64,000 nucleotides of DNA from Moritella sp. 5 (GCF_018219455.1 NZ_CP056122.1:2418001-2482000), one strand, 5' to 3'; shown: positions 19,156 to 30,127, numbered from the stretch's first letter. Notes: generated by a model from the letters alone, not told the origin. Numbers and translations: made by a program.

Positions 19156-21548
19156 TACTTTAACAGCCTTAATGAATTACCAATAACGAGCAGTGAGCTG
19201 AGTGACATTCCAATAACAGCAATATAGGGAGGGACGCTTCCTGACATTGCTAACGGTAAAATTAATGAATTGTAACCAAGTGCCCACATTAAGTTTTGTT
19301 TTATTATTTTATATGTTTTTGTCGCAGTAGCCAGCATATATTTCATTGCAATGAAATCAGTCGTTAATAACACCACATCTGCACTGTTTTTCGCAAGATC
19401 AGAGCCTTCACCCATTGCAACAGATACAGTCGCAGCACTGAGTACTGGCGCATCGTTAACCCCATCGCCAACCATTAGCATTAATTTTCCTTGTGCTTGT
19501 TGTTGATTGATGTAGGCAAGTTTACTTTCTGGTGATTGGCTGGTTTTTATATTTGTTATTGCCAAACCGTTGATCACTTTATTGGTGTTGTTTTCTGTAT
19601 CGCCAGTAAGCAGGGTAACGTCTAAGCCAGTATTGGCAATATAATCCAATGTGGTTGAAACGTTCTCTCGCATTTCATCTTGAATATAAAAACGTGCAAT
19701 TAACTGATTGTTTTTAATTAAATAAACAACAATTTCTTTACCATCTGATGTTGAACTTGTTTGCTGTGTAAAGGCAGAAGAACCTATTTTGTAAGTATTC
19801 TCGCCAAGTGTTCCCGTAATACCTAAACCAATATGATTTTGTGTTGTATCAAATTGAATTATTTCTATATTCGATTTAAACGCAGATGCTATCGGGTGTG
19901 TTGAGTGTTGCTCTAAAGACGTTGCTATGCGTAATAATTCATTTTCTTGTAATTCACTGTCCGATTTAATACTCGTTAGCGAGAATGAACCTTTTGTTAA
20001 CGTTCCTGTTTTATCGAATGCGATTTCATCAACTTTAGTTAGCGATTCAAGCACGTGTTCTTTACGAATTAAAATACCACGTTGAGATAAGAAGCTGGTT
20101 GCGCAGGTTAGTGCCGTTGGCGTAGCCAATGATAAAGCACAAGGGCAGGTTGCTACAAGAACAGACAAGGTGACCCAAAACGCTTTCTCAGGTTCATAAC
20201 CCAACCAGAAAAGGTAAGTACTTGCGGATATGACCAATAGCGCGAGAACAAAATAACGTGATATTTTATCAGCCAAGATTGAAATCTGAGGTTTTGATGA
20301 CTGCGCTGTATTTTGTAACCGGATAATTTCTGAAATCAAATTGTGCTTGTGTGTTTTAGTAACGCATACCTTAATTGTTTGTTCAACATTAAGACTACCT
20401 GTGTACACACCACAATCAACCGATTTTGTAATGGGTAAGAACTCACCAGTTAGCATTGATTCATCTACACTTGTTTCACCTGCTACAATGGTGCCATCAC
20501 AAGGGATCACTTCGCCGATTTTGACAATGACGAGATCGTTGATTTCAAGCTGTTTTGTAGGAATTAGTTTTTCAGTTTTATCTTTATTAACACGCAATGC
20601 CATATTTGGAATAAGCTTTGCCATGTTTGCACTCAGTTCGGACGTTTTCTTTCTGGCTCTTAGTTCTAGATAACGACCAAATAATAAGAAGAAAGTGAAC
20701 ATTGAAATAGATTCGAAGTAAACTTCGCCTGTTCCAGTCATGGTTGCATAAGCAGAGGCTGAATAAGCGCCAAGTAATGCGATTGAAACAGGTACGTCCA
20801 TACCCAGCGTTCTGGTACGTAAATTACGTAAGGCATTAGAATAAAAAGGCTGTGCGGAATAAAGTAATACAGGCGTTGCAACAATCAAACTTACCCATCG
20901 GAAAAGTTGGCGATACATCTCTTCCATATCACCGAACCAAGTAGAGTAGAGCGCTACTGCAAACATCATTACTTGCATTGTTGCTAACCCAGCTAACCCT
21001 AATCGTCTGAAATAAGATTTAAGTTGCTTGTTGTACATCAATTCATGTTGGTCTGCTTGAAAAGGCGATGCACTGTAACCTAAATTGCTGATTCGTTTTA
21101 AAATATCACTTAACTTTATTTCTTCATCAACCCACTTTATCGTAATGCGATTACTTGTCGCGTTGACGTTGATGAAGTGAATACCTTGGGTATTACGTAA
21201 ACTTTTTTCAATTAACCAAGCACAAGCGGCACAGGTTAATCCTTCAACGGTGAGGGTGATTTCTTTTATTTCACCGTCTTGATAAACAAACTCATCTTGA
21301 ATTTCATTATCATCGTATATTTCTAATCGTAATAACTCATCCGGTACTAATTGCTTTGCTGTGGGAGATAAATCAGTTCTGTGTTCATAATATGAGCTTA
21401 AGCCTGAACCGACAATCATTTCAGCGACAGACATACAACCTGGGCAACACATTTCACGTTCTTCAGGTGCGATATACACTTTATATTTATTTTTATCTGC
21501 AGTTAAAACATCTTCGCCACAGTGATAACAATTAGTACCGTTTGACAT
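19155..21548 (-). CDS. ccoI: Copper-transporting P1B-type ATPase CcoI (FixI)
   Basis: This ATPase moves copper across the inner membrane for cbb3 oxidase assembly. The 797-aa protein has an N-terminal Cys-rich region (CYHCGEDV, CCPGC), a heavy-metal domain with CAAC (GLTCAACAWLIEKSL, about residue 102), the membrane CPC motif (TCPCALSLATPTA), the phosphorylation site DKTGTLT and the hinge GDGVNDAPVL. It overlaps ccoH by one base and ccoS by one base. Confidence 0.96.
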   Translation of the reverse strand: MSNGTNCYHCGEDVLTADKNKYKVYIAPEEREMCCPGCMSVAEMIVGSGLSSYYEHRTDLSPTAKQLVPDELLRLEIYDDNEIQDEFVYQDGEIKEITLTVEGLTCAACAWLIEKSLRNTQGIHFINVNATSNRITIKWVDEEIKLSDILKRISNLGYSASPFQADQHELMYNKQLKSYFRRLGLAGLATMQVMMFAVALYSTWFGDMEEMYRQLFRWVSLIVATPVLLYSAQPFYSNALRNLRTRTLGMDVPVSIALLGAYSASAYATMTGTGEVYFESISMFTFFLLFGRYLELRARKKTSELSANMAKLIPNMALRVNKDKTEKLIPTKQLEINDLVIVKIGEVIPCDGTIVAGETSVDESMLTGEFLPITKSVDCGVYTGSLNVEQTIKVCVTKTHKHNLISEIIRLQNTAQSSKPQISILADKISRYFVLALLVISASTYLFWLGYEPEKAFWVTLSVLVATCPCALSLATPTALTCATSFLSQRGILIRKEHVLESLTKVDEIAFDKTGTLTKGSFSLTSIKSDSELQENELLRIATSLEQHSTHPIASAFKSNIEIIQFDTTQNHIGLGITGTLGENTYKIGSSAFTQQTSSTSDGKEIVVYLIKNNQLIARFYIQDEMRENVSTTLDYIANTGLDVTLLTGDTENNTNKVINGLAITNIKTSQSPESKLAYINQQQAQGKLMLMVGDGVNDAPVLSAATVSVAMGEGSDLAKNSADVVLLTTDFIAMKYMLATATKTYKIIKQNLMWALGYNSLILPLAMSGSVPPYIAVIGMSLSSLLVIGNSLRLLK

Positions 21549-22039
21549 TAATCTTGCTCGCCGTCTAACTTAATTACAGAAGTATTTGGATATTGAACGT
21601 ATTCTTGAACACGCCATGTATGATCAAAAGACTCTGCACGCACACGCCATTTTCCTTGTAGCATATCTTTTGGTATTTCTACACGGTAACTCCCGTCAGC
21701 CGCTGCTGTAGCTAACATTGAAATATCATGTTTTGCCAACGTTACGTGGAAAAATGAAATGTTAAGCGCTTCGTTCTCTGTTATATCACCTGTGGCTGGT
21801 GTGAACACAGCAAAGCCGTTGTCGAATTTTAAATTGAATGTAATATTTCGAGCTAACGCTTCATGGTATTTAGTTAAGTCTTGGTTAATTTTTTTACCAT
21901 CTTTATAGTAATCTTCAGAAACCATGTTTGGCTGGTTATGTTGAAAAACAATAAATGTCGAAGTACCTGCAACCACAGACAAAAAAGGAAAGAAAAAAAC
22001 GAACCAGAACCAAGGTTCTTTATACCAATAAGATTTCAT
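21548..22039 (-). CDS. ccoH: FixH-family cbb3 oxidase assembly protein CcoH
   Basis: The 163-aa protein has an N-terminal membrane helix (PWFWFVFFFPFLSVVAGTSTF) and a periplasmic FixH domain (VSEDYYKDGKKINQDL). ATG 22039 lies six bases after GGAG and fits the family better than the upstream ATG at 22075. It begins the ccoH-ccoI-ccoS-safE operon. ccoG, often placed here in other bacteria, is absent. Confidence 0.9.
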   Translation of the reverse strand: MKSYWYKEPWFWFVFFFPFLSVVAGTSTFIVFQHNQPNMVSEDYYKDGKKINQDLTKYHEALARNITFNLKFDNGFAVFTPATGDITENEALNISFFHVTLAKHDISMLATAAADGSYRVEIPKDMLQGKWRVRAESFDHTWRVQEYVQYPNTSVIKLDGEQD

Positions 22040-22091
22040 TGTGAACTCCAAAAAGGGAAAAGCGAAATTTAACAAAGTTACAGCTAAAAAA

Positions 22092-22118
22092 AAAGCTCCA
22101 TTTAGTAAATGGAGCTTT
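22092..22118 (-). terminator. Terminator of ccoNOQP
   Basis: Perfect 12-bp stem AAAGCTCCATTT / AAATGGAGCTTT with a 3-nt loop, followed by nine T on the minus strand, separating ccoP from ccoH. Confidence 0.9.
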
Positions 22119-22135
22119 AAATTACCACTATTACG

Positions 22136-23053
22136 TTACTTTACACTTAAGCTGTAAACATAACTGCTTAATAGCGTTACTTTGTCTTCACCAAGGATGT
22201 GACTCCATGCTGGCATTACACCGCTACGACCGTAACTGATTGTTTGTTGGATTACTTTACGCGAACCACCGTACAACCAAGTTTTGTCCGTTAGGTTAGG
22301 TGCACCTAGCATCGTCATGCCTTTAGCATCTGCACCATGACAAGCAGAACAAGTTTGAAGGAATACTTCTTTACCTGCGGCTTGATCACGAGCGTTAACT
22401 TTACGACCAGATAGGCCTACAACATAAGTTGTAACGAGATCTACTTTCTCATCGCCAAGTACAGGCAACCAAGCTGGCATTACACCTGCACGGCCGTGCA
22501 TGATAGTGGTTTTGATATCAGCAGTCGTACCGCCGTATAACCAATCACCATCAGTTAGGTTAGGGAAGCCTTTAGCACCACGTGCATCAGAACCATGACA
22601 CTGTGAACAGTTTTGCAAAAATAGGCGTTGACCTACTTTAACCGCTTCCGGATCCTTCGCTATGTCAGCAATTTCACGGTATTCTGTGAAGTTACTTTCT
22701 TCTGTTTTAACTAATTTGTTAAATACAGCTGCATATTTTTCATCTGCAGACGACACTTCGCGTTGGTATTCATTAGTGCTCGTCCAACCTAATAGGCCCT
22801 TATAAGCACCTAAACCAGGGTAAAGTGCAAAATAGATGAAACCACCAATACATGTGAAAATAAACAAGTATTTCCACCATGTTGGTAATGGATTATTTAA
22901 CTCTTCGATACCATCGAAAGAGTGACCCATTGATTCGCCTTCTTTAACACCCGTATCATTCTTGTTACATAGCCAAAGTAGCCATAAGCAACCAAAAATA
23001 CTACCGAGCGTGATCACTGTGATCCAAATACTCCAAAAAGTACTCATAATCAT
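22136..23053 (-). CDS. ccoP: cbb3-type cytochrome c oxidase subunit III (diheme CcoP)
   Basis: CcoP passes electrons from soluble cytochromes to CcoO. The 305-aa protein has an N-terminal membrane helix, a second one (YLFIFTCIGGFIYFALYPG), and two c-type heme sites, CSQCH and CSACH. The first ATG (23053) is four bases after GGAG; a second ATG two codons later is also possible. Confidence 0.96.
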   Translation of the reverse strand: MIMSTFWSIWITVITLGSIFGCLWLLWLCNKNDTGVKEGESMGHSFDGIEELNNPLPTWWKYLFIFTCIGGFIYFALYPGLGAYKGLLGWTSTNEYQREVSSADEKYAAVFNKLVKTEESNFTEYREIADIAKDPEAVKVGQRLFLQNCSQCHGSDARGAKGFPNLTDGDWLYGGTTADIKTTIMHGRAGVMPAWLPVLGDEKVDLVTTYVVGLSGRKVNARDQAAGKEVFLQTCSACHGADAKGMTMLGAPNLTDKTWLYGGSRKVIQQTISYGRSGVMPAWSHILGEDKVTLLSSYVYSLSVK

Positions 23054-23059
23054 AAACTC

Positions 23060-23251
23060 CTAAATACGAGCAGATGTATTTCTCTGCTCTCCATTAAGTG
23101 AATCACTGTGGACTTTTTCATCAGCAAATACTAAGTTAGCAGCTTCATCAAACGAACGTTTTTGACGTTTGCTGTAAGCCCAAGCAATAATACCGATAAT
23201 AATGGCCATTAGTATTAGGGTATAAACCCCTTGAAATGTACCGTAATCCAT
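23060..23251 (-). CDS. ccoQ: cbb3-type cytochrome oxidase subunit CcoQ
   Basis: The 63-aa protein has a single membrane helix (VYTLILMAIIIGIIAWAY) and the typical KRSFDEAANLVF tail. CcoQ stabilises the oxidase complex. It lies 11 bp after ccoO and 6 bp before ccoP. Confidence 0.92.
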   Translation of the reverse strand: MDYGTFQGVYTLILMAIIIGIIAWAYSKRQKRSFDEAANLVFADEKVHSDSLNGEQRNTSARI

Positions 23252-23262
23252 ACGTTATACCC

Positions 23263-23865
23263 CTATTTTAATGCATGACCTAATGATTGCAGGTAAGCAA
23301 CCAAAGCGTCTAGTTCAGTTTTACCTTTAACCGCGGCTTCTGCACCAGCAATATCGGCATCTGTGTAAGGAACATCAAAGTAGTTTTTGAAGATACTTAG
23401 TTTCTTAGCAGATTCTGAACCATCTAATACATTTTCAGCTAACCAAGGGAAAGCTGGCATGTTTGATTCAGGAACAACACTACGTGGGTCAAGTAAATGA
23501 GCACGATGCCAATCATCAGAATAACGACCGCCAACACGCGCTAGATCTGGGCCAGTACGTTTAGAACCCCATAGGAATGGATGCTCCCAAACAGACTCAC
23601 CAGCAACAGAATATGCACCGTAGCGCTCTGTTTCTGCACGGAAAGGTCGGATCATTTGACTATGACAAACTGAACAGTTCTCACGGATGTAGATATCACG
23701 ACCTTCCATCTCTAGCGCCGTATAAGGGCGCAGGGTATCTAAAGGTTCAGTGGTATCTTTTTGCCAGAATAGTGGCGTAATTTCAACCATTGCGCCAAAG
23801 CTGATAGCAATGACGATGAAGATCGCTAATAAACCGATGTTCTTTTCAATTAATTCATGTTTCAT
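23263..23865 (-). CDS. ccoO: cbb3-type cytochrome c oxidase subunit II (monoheme CcoO)
   Basis: The 200-aa protein has an N-terminal membrane anchor ([19 protein letters not shown]), the heme c motif CSVCH, and the distal Met region in [10 protein letters not shown]. It sits 15 bp after ccoN with GGAG before its ATG. Confidence 0.96.
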   Translation of the reverse strand: MKHELIEKNIGLLAIFIVIAISFGAMVEITPLFWQKDTTEPLDTLRPYTALEMEGRDIYIRENCSVCHSQMIRPFRAETERYGAYSVAGESVWEHPFLWGSKRTGPDLARVGGRYSDDWHRAHLLDPRSVVPESNMPAFPWLAENVLDGSESAKKLSIFKNYFDVPYTDADIAGAEAAVKGKTELDALVAYLQSLGHALK

Positions 23866-23880
23866 AACATATCTCCTAAG

Positions 23881-25308
23881 TTATGCAGCTTCAGCATCAG
23901 CTTTGATTGAATGATCTGCGGCAGAGATTGTCTTAAAGACATTATATGCCATAAGAAGCATACCTGTTACAAAGAACACACCACCAATGAAGCGCACAAA
24001 GTAGAATGGGTATGAAGCTTGCAGTGATTCAACGAAGCTATACGTTAAAGTACCGTCAGCATTTACCGCTCTCCACATTAGCCCTTGCATAACGCCTGAG
24101 ATCCACATTGCAACAATGTAAAGAACTGTACCGACAGTTGCCAACCAGAAGTGAACATTGATAAGCTTAACGCTATACATACGACCTTGGTTAAATAACA
24201 CAGGGATTAAATGGTAGATAGCACCAATAGAGACCATTGCAACCCAACCTAGGGCACCAGAGTGTACGTGACCAATAGTCCAGTCAGTGTAATGCGATAA
24301 TGCGTTTACACTCTTAATTGCCATCATAGGGCCTTCGAACGTAGACATACCGTAGAAAGATAAAGATACAATTAGGAAACGTAGGATAGGGTCATAACGT
24401 AGTTTATGCCATGCACCTGAAAGCGTCATGATACCATTAATCATACCACCCCAAGATGGCGCAAATAGGATTAACGACATGACCATACCAACTGACTGAG
24501 TCCAATCAGGTAACGCTGTGTAATGAAGGTGGTGAGGACCAGCCCAGATGTACAGCGATATTAATGCCCAGAAGTGAACAATAGATAAACGATATGAGTA
24601 AACAGGACGATTCGCTTGTTTAGGAACAAAGTAATACATCATACCTAGGAAACCTGCCGTTAGAAGGAAACCTACTGCATTATGGCCATACCACCACTGA
24701 ACCATTGCATCAATAGCTCCACCGTAGATAGAATAGGATTTCATCATATTCAGTGGGATTGCAGCATTATTCACTATATGTAGAATAGCAACAGTTAGAA
24801 TGAATGCGCCAAAGAACCAGTTCGCAACATAAATATGTGACGTACGTCGTTTAACAATGGTGCCAAAGAATACAATTGCGTAGATAACCCAAACAATTGC
24901 AATTAAAATACTAATTGGCCATTCAAGTTCTGCGTATTCTTTTGAGGTGTTATAACCCTGTGGTAATGATATAACGGCGGAGATAATAACAAGTTGCCAA
25001 CCCCAAAATACAACTGCTGGTAAAACACCGCCAAATAAGCGGGTTTGACAGGTACGTTGAACAACATAAAAAGATGTTGCCATTAGGGCCGAAGTACCAA
25101 ATGCAAAGATTACTGCATTGGTATGTAGGGGACGAAGACGGCTATAAGTTAACCAAGGTGTATCGAAATTTAGTGCAGGCCAAATTAGCTGTGCTGCAAT
25201 TAGCACACCAACTGACATACCAACAATACCCCAGATAACAGCCATCACAGTAAACTGTCGTACAACTTTATAGTTATAGTCAGTTTTTATAGGTGAATGA
25301 GAGCTCAT
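23881..25308 (-). CDS. ccoN: cbb3-type cytochrome c oxidase catalytic subunit CcoN
   Basis: CcoN holds the low-spin heme b and the heme b3-CuB site of this high-affinity terminal oxidase and pumps protons. The 475-aa protein has about twelve membrane helices with the His ligands in [37 protein letters not shown] and [12 protein letters not shown]. First gene of ccoNOQP, downstream of a consensus FNR box. Confidence 0.97.
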   Translation of the reverse strand: MSSHSPIKTDYNYKVVRQFTVMAVIWGIVGMSVGVLIAAQLIWPALNFDTPWLTYSRLRPLHTNAVIFAFGTSALMATSFYVVQRTCQTRLFGGVLPAVVFWGWQLVIISAVISLPQGYNTSKEYAELEWPISILIAIVWVIYAIVFFGTIVKRRTSHIYVANWFFGAFILTVAILHIVNNAAIPLNMMKSYSIYGGAIDAMVQWWYGHNAVGFLLTAGFLGMMYYFVPKQANRPVYSYRLSIVHFWALISLYIWAGPHHLHYTALPDWTQSVGMVMSLILFAPSWGGMINGIMTLSGAWHKLRYDPILRFLIVSLSFYGMSTFEGPMMAIKSVNALSHYTDWTIGHVHSGALGWVAMVSIGAIYHLIPVLFNQGRMYSVKLINVHFWLATVGTVLYIVAMWISGVMQGLMWRAVNADGTLTYSFVESLQASYPFYFVRFIGGVFFVTGMLLMAYNVFKTISAADHSIKADAEAA

Positions 25309-25503
25309 ATTTTGCTTCCGGTGCTACGAATAATTAAACATCTTACGATGCGTGAATACCCAAAAAAGTACGTGTAAATATAGGTGTTCTAAATTGACTA
25401 CCGTACTCAGATGGGGATATTACGCGATTTTACGTAACATTAACAGCGGAATTTGTTTGTTATTTTGTTAAAAAGACACTATAAATAGGTGTATTTATCT
25501 TGG

Positions 25504-25517
25504 TTGATTTAGATCAA
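25504..25517. promoter_or_regulatory. FNR box upstream of ccoNOQP
   Basis: TTGATTTAGATCAA is an exact match to the FNR consensus TTGAT-N4-ATCAA, about 196 bp before the ccoN start. Activation of cbb3 operons by FNR under low oxygen is established for related bacteria. Confidence 0.8.
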
Positions 25518-25659
25518 TGAATTTGGGATTAAAAATAGATTTTTCAATGTTGAATTGATAATAATCAAGCAAAAATAGTGCTAAGAACATAACAGGGTGT
25601 AAAATGATTCGTGTTCTTTTTGAGTCTAGCGCAACATAAGGTTATTAGCTTGTTAATAA

Positions 25660-25706
25660 AAAAGGTTGCTTAGCTCTGCTGTATTAAGAGAGTTAGGCAA
25701 CCTTTT
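25660..25706 (-). terminator. Terminator of pgm
   Basis: AAAAGGTTGC...CTCT pairs with AGAG...GCAACCTTTT over about 16 bp; a run of T follows on the minus strand, after the pgm stop. Confidence 0.8.
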
Positions 25707-25753
25707 GGCTCGTACTAGATTAAAGTATGAGATTAAACGTGTTAATTAATCGC

Positions 25754-27397
25754 TTAAGCTTTTAATGCTGCTGATACAATTTCTTGTGCTTCGCTTAAAA
25801 TTAACGCTAAATGCGCTTCATTTTTAAAGCTTTCTGCATAAATTTTGTAAATAGCTTCTGTGCCTGATGGGCGCGCAGCAAACCAACCATTTTCAGTCGT
25901 TACTTTTAAACCACCAATTTTCCCATTGTTGCCTGGCGCGTTTGTTAATTTAGCCGTGATAGTTTCACCGGCCAATGTTTTAGCCTGAACCGACTCTGGT
26001 GATAAATTCGAAAGAATCGCTTTTTCTTCAAATGAAGCTGGCGCATCGATACGGTTATAAACGGGAGAGCCAAACTCTTCAGTCAGTGCTGCATAAAGTT
26101 GTGCAGGATCTTTACCTGTTACCGCAAGAATCTCTGCAGAAAGTAATGCTAGAATGATGCCGTCTTTATCCGTAGTCCAAACGGTACCGTTTTTACGTAG
26201 GAATGATGCACCCGCACTTTCTTCGCCGCCAAAGGCAAAATCGGCAGTATGTAAACCGTCAACAAACCACTTAAAACCAACAGGAACTTCACATAATGGA
26301 CGTTCAATCTTAGTTGCGACACGATCAATCATAGAACTTGATACAAGTGTTTTACCTATTTTCGCATTCACTGGCCAATCTTTGCGATGACTAAATAAGT
26401 ATTGAATTGCGACTGCAAGGTAATGGTTCGGATTCATCAAGCCACTTTTCGTCACAATACCATGGCGGTCATAATCGGGATCATTGCCAATGGCAATATC
26501 AAAATCGTCTTTTAAATTGATCAAACTTGCCATTGCATAGGGTGATGAACAGTCCATGCGGATCTTGCCATCTTTATCTAGGCACATAAATGAAAAACTT
26601 GGGTCTACGCGGTCGTTTACTACTTCAATATCTAAATTATATTTCGCAGCAATCACTTCCCAGTATGCAAAACCAGAACCGCCTAACGTATCGACACCGA
26701 TTTTAATGCCTGCATCTGAAATCGCTTTAAGGTTGAGCACATTTTCTAAATCTGCAACATAGCCTGCTACATAATCAATTTCTTGATAATGAGCAGACTC
26801 AATAGCAATAGCAAAGCTAATACGTTTAACAGCAGTTAAGCCTTCTGCAATAATATCGTTGGCACGGTTTTCAATTATTTTCGTTACATCACCATCAGCC
26901 GGGCCACCATGTGGCGGATTATATTTAATGCCGCCATCTTGTGGTGGGTTGTGTGATGGCGTGATAACAATACCGTCAGCTTGAATTTTGTTGCTATTGT
27001 TATGCGTTAAAATTGCATGTGAGATAACCGGCGTCGGTGTAAAACCATCATCCGCTTGAATGCGTACATCAACACCATTTGCAACTAATACTTCGATAAC
27101 TGAAATATTTGCTGGTTCAGATAATGCGTGTGTATCTTTACCGATAAATAAAGGGCCTGTAATGCCTTGTTCATGGCGATATTCAGCAATCGCTTGAGAA
27201 ATAGCGAGGATATGGTCTTCATTAAAAGAAGACGCAAAAGCGTTACCACGATGACCAGATGTGCCAAATGCAACACGCTCAGCAATTTTACTCACATCAG
27301 GTTTGTTGATGTAATAATGAGAGACAAGTGCAGGGATATTACAAAGATCAGAATTTAATGCCTTTTGTCCGGCTCTTTGGTGAACTGCCATGTGCAA
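25754..27397 (-). CDS. pgm: Phosphoglucomutase (alpha-D-glucose phosphate-specific)
   Basis: Pgm interconverts glucose-1-phosphate and glucose-6-phosphate. The 547-aa protein has AFGTSGHRG near residue 44, the phosphoserine loop [13 protein letters not shown], the metal loop [10 protein letters not shown] and the sugar loop [10 protein letters not shown]. Length matches E. coli Pgm. Confidence 0.96.
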   Translation of the reverse strand: MHMAVHQRAGQKALNSDLCNIPALVSHYYINKPDVSKIAERVAFGTSGHRGNAFASSFNEDHILAISQAIAEYRHEQGITGPLFIGKDTHALSEPANISVIEVLVANGVDVRIQADDGFTPTPVISHAILTHNNSNKIQADGIVITPSHNPPQDGGIKYNPPHGGPADGDVTKIIENRANDIIAEGLTAVKRISFAIAIESAHYQEIDYVAGYVADLENVLNLKAISDAGIKIGVDTLGGSGFAYWEVIAAKYNLDIEVVNDRVDPSFSFMCLDKDGKIRMDCSSPYAMASLINLKDDFDIAIGNDPDYDRHGIVTKSGLMNPNHYLAVAIQYLFSHRKDWPVNAKIGKTLVSSSMIDRVATKIERPLCEVPVGFKWFVDGLHTADFAFGGEESAGASFLRKNGTVWTTDKDGIILALLSAEILAVTGKDPAQLYAALTEEFGSPVYNRIDAPASFEEKAILSNLSPESVQAKTLAGETITAKLTNAPGNNGKIGGLKVTTENGWFAARPSGTEAIYKIYAESFKNEAHLALILSEAQEIVSAALKA

Positions 27398-27631
27398 TTA
27401 TTTCCTTAATATATGAAAGCGATTATTTGTTTTAATTGTTACCATTATACCTCTTATAAGTTAATAGTGGCACACTGTTTCATTTGAAATGACAAAAAAC
27501 TGGTCTTAGTTGTTGTTTCTGCGCTTTCTATAACCAGTGATTAGTAGCTGCGTATTAAGATTATAGGCATTGGTGTATCGATTGTGTTAAAATGCGTGAT
27601 TGTAAATTATTTATTTAGAGTTAATTTAGTT

Positions 27632-27913
27632 ATGGCGCGTACAGCTGCAGCATTACATATCTTAGTAAAGCACCAAGATAAAGCATATGAAATTTTAGAA
27701 CAGCTAGAAAAAGGTGGCAACTTCCAAAAGCTAGCTAAATCACATTCTCTTTGCCCATCAGGTAAGAAGGATGGTGGTAACTTAGGTGAGTTCAGAAAAG
27801 GTGCGATGGTTCCCGCCTTCGATAAGGTTTGTTTCAATGCTGAAATTCTTACTCCACATCTTGTTAAGACCAAGCATGGTTGGCACATCGTTAAGATATT
27901 GTATAGAACGTAA
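27632..27913 (+). CDS. ppiC: Peptidyl-prolyl cis-trans isomerase C (parvulin)
   Basis: A 93-aa single-domain cytoplasmic parvulin: [13 protein letters not shown] at the start, [30 protein letters not shown] and the closing [10 protein letters not shown]. The frame is open from 27584, but the family begins at the ATG at 27632. Confidence 0.93.
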   Translation: MARTAAALHILVKHQDKAYEILEQLEKGGNFQKLAKSHSLCPSGKKDGGNLGEFRKGAMVPAFDKVCFNAEILTPHLVKTKHGWHIVKILYRT

Positions 27914-27925
27914 TTAGCTTGTAAT

Positions 27926-27956
27926 AAAAAGCCCTCAATTAATGTGAGGGCTTTTT
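27926..27956. terminator. Bidirectional terminator between ppiC and the DsbA-like gene
   Basis: AAAAAGCCCTCA / TGAGGGCTTTTT, 12-bp perfect stem with A- and T-runs, between convergent genes. Confidence 0.92.
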
Positions 27957-27972
27957 ATGCTTCGTTATTAAA

Positions 27973-28644
27973 CTATTTACCTGAATATACTTTTTTTACT
28001 TCACTTGCAATAAGCGCTTTTAATGGTGCGTCGCCAAAAGTTGTCAGTTTCACGCCGTTAACATAGAAGGTCGGTGTCTTTAATACTTTTAGCGTTTTAG
28101 CATCTTGTGTATCTTGAGCCAATTTGTCAGTAATAACTGTTTTCTTCATATCAATTTTAAGCTTTTCAATATCAATACCAGCGTCCTGCAGATATGGATA
28201 TAACAACTCTACATTGGCAGTATGATTGATTGCCCAACGACTTTGATTATATAGCGTCGTACTCAGTGCATCCCAGTATTTACCTTGCATTTTAGTTGCT
28301 TCTAATGCGGTAACAACAGGTCCTACATTTTTATGGAATGCCACTGGTCGAACAATTAAGTTCACTTTGCCTTTATATTTCTTTATTTGGCTTTTAACGA
28401 GAGGGTAAAAGGCACGACAAGACTCACATGCGGGGTCAAAGAATTCAACAATAGTCACTTTGGCATTTTGATTACCAAAAATAAGTGCATTTTCACTGTA
28501 GAGATATTGATCTATATTTTTATTTGTCTCTTGAGTCATAAATGCAAAGGCACTGATTACAACAGCTATACATAATATAGCCATTGATATTATTTTATTT
28601 TTCTTTTTTATTTCTAAACTTTTTGTTGTCACTAATTTTTTCAT
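27973..28644 (-). CDS. Membrane-anchored DsbA-family thioredoxin-fold protein
   Basis: After an N-terminal membrane segment (ISMAILCIAVVISAFAFM) comes a thioredoxin fold with active site CESC (FFDPACESCRAFYP) and the cis-Pro loop KTPTFYVNG. It resembles DsbA/DsbG-type thiol oxidoreductases (ScsC/Com1-like) acting in the periplasm. ATG 28644 follows TAGG; the frame is open to 28674. No partner DsbB is next to it, so its redox role is uncertain. Confidence 0.8.
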   Translation of the reverse strand: MKKLVTTKSLEIKKKNKIISMAILCIAVVISAFAFMTQETNKNIDQYLYSENALIFGNQNAKVTIVEFFDPACESCRAFYPLVKSQIKKYKGKVNLIVRPVAFHKNVGPVVTALEATKMQGKYWDALSTTLYNQSRWAINHTANVELLYPYLQDAGIDIEKLKIDMKKTVITDKLAQDTQDAKTLKVLKTPTFYVNGVKLTTFGDAPLKALIASEVKKVYSGK

Positions 28645-28811
28645 GAATAAACCTAAATAGAAAATGAAATACACAGCGTATTCTAGATTTAAAAATCAAT
28701 AACGTCTTGATCAAACGCTAATTTACGGATAAAAAGTACAGGTAATTACTCTATCGGTTCATGAAATCAACACCAAGCTAAGTAATGCGTAACATCTGCA
28801 CGTAGAATTAA

Positions 28812-28845
28812 AAAAACCAGCTGCCAATTTTAGCATCTGGTTTTT
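28812..28845 (-). terminator. Terminator of the porin gene
   Basis: AAAAACCAG / CTGGTTTTT with inner pairing, followed by T's on the minus strand, 38 bp after the porin stop. Confidence 0.8.
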
Positions 28846-28882
28846 GTTATCTATATTGCTTTGCTATATAAGAGGCAAATTG

Positions 28883-30001
28883 TTAGAAACCGTATTCAAG
28901 ACCTACACGAGCAAATGTTTCTTGGCTATCAGACGTTTTTGCACCCCAGCCAAGTTTGTCTGTCATACCAACTCGCACATAAGGAACAAAACCGTTCACA
29001 ACACCCATCACTTGTAGTGATGTTACAGAAGAGCCTTTTCTTTCGTTTGAGTTGTCTTCTGAATCTACGTCTTCCGTTGCCGCGTAACCCAATTTAATAC
29101 CCAGTGGGCCATTCCAATATTGCGCAACAACAGAATATGAACCTTGTGAGTCAACTTTTTTAGTCGCTATATTCTCAGCTTGGCCGTATTTATACGCGGC
29201 AGCAATGCTGATGCCAGTATCTAAAATTGGTGCTTCAAAACCAACGAGATAGGTAAAAGTGTCCGTTATAACTGCGTCTATTGGATCTACAGCAGCAACA
29301 GGTACAATCACACCATTCGCATCAATTTTATGTCCTGCTGCGACACCATCTACAGCTGCTTTTGATTGTCTACTATTACCATACTCAAACGTCGCATGTA
29401 ATGTGACCGTATCAAATGCTTTATACTTAGCTGCGCCACCGAACCAATGGCCATTTTCATCACTGCCAGCACGACCCGTTGCAACATTAACATTCAGATT
29501 TCCCATCGCAGGGGCAAAATAACGAATAGACTCCGTACGATCGTACATGTAAGCAATATCTCCTGTTGCGGCAGGGTCAAATACGCGGCCTAAGCCAGGG
29601 TTAGTAAAAGGCCAGTCCACAACTTCGTACATAGGCGTTAACTGTCGGCCAACAGTTACTTTACCGTAATCACCTTCAACACCCACGAATGTATCGCGGA
29701 AACCTAAACCGCCACCAGACCAGTCATCTACATCTGTATATCCTGATTCAACTTGAAATATGACATTTATCTCATCTGTCATTTGCTTACTACCGCGAAA
29801 ACCTACACGTGTTTCGTTATCAATACTGTAATCTGCCAGATTTGTATCATCACCCGTGTGGCCATAAGTAGATACTGCTACGACACCGTAGATTTCCACA
29901 TTGCCTGTATTTTCGGTGCCTAATACGTATGCACTCGCGCCAGTTGAAAACAAAACAGTTGATACCGCTAGGGATACTGCCGATAGACTTAACTTATTCA
30001 T
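28883..30001 (-). CDS. Gram-negative trimeric porin
   Basis: Outer-membrane general porin of 372 aa. The signal peptide ends at ASA (about residue 24), the mature start VEIYGVVAVSTYGH and TRVGFRGSKQMTDEINVIFQVE are typical, and the last residue is Phe (VGLEYGF), needed for insertion by Bam. A CRP-like site lies upstream. Confidence 0.92.
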   Translation of the reverse strand: MNKLSLSAVSLAVSTVLFSTGASAYVLGTENTGNVEIYGVVAVSTYGHTGDDTNLADYSIDNETRVGFRGSKQMTDEINVIFQVESGYTDVDDWSGGGLGFRDTFVGVEGDYGKVTVGRQLTPMYEVVDWPFTNPGLGRVFDPAATGDIAYMYDRTESIRYFAPAMGNLNVNVATGRAGSDENGHWFGGAAKYKAFDTVTLHATFEYGNSRQSKAAVDGVAAGHKIDANGVIVPVAAVDPIDAVITDTFTYLVGFEAPILDTGISIAAAYKYGQAENIATKKVDSQGSYSVVAQYWNGPLGIKLGYAATEDVDSEDNSNERKGSSVTSLQVMGVVNGFVPYVRVGMTDKLGWGAKTSDSQETFARVGLEYGF

Positions 30002-30127
30002 TCTAAATTCCTTTTAGTAGATGTAAATGCTGTTTGTTATTTGTCGTAAATTAATAATGAACTTTATAACTTGTTGATTTTGAGTCTACTCAATTAAATT
30101 CGCGTTACAAATTAAGTTGTTTTCATA

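Larger units (their letters stand above)
25309..25753. other. Intergenic region between ccoN and pgm
   Basis: No coding frame is supported. It contains the ccoN promoter region with the FNR box and the pgm terminator, each listed separately. Confidence 0.7.
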
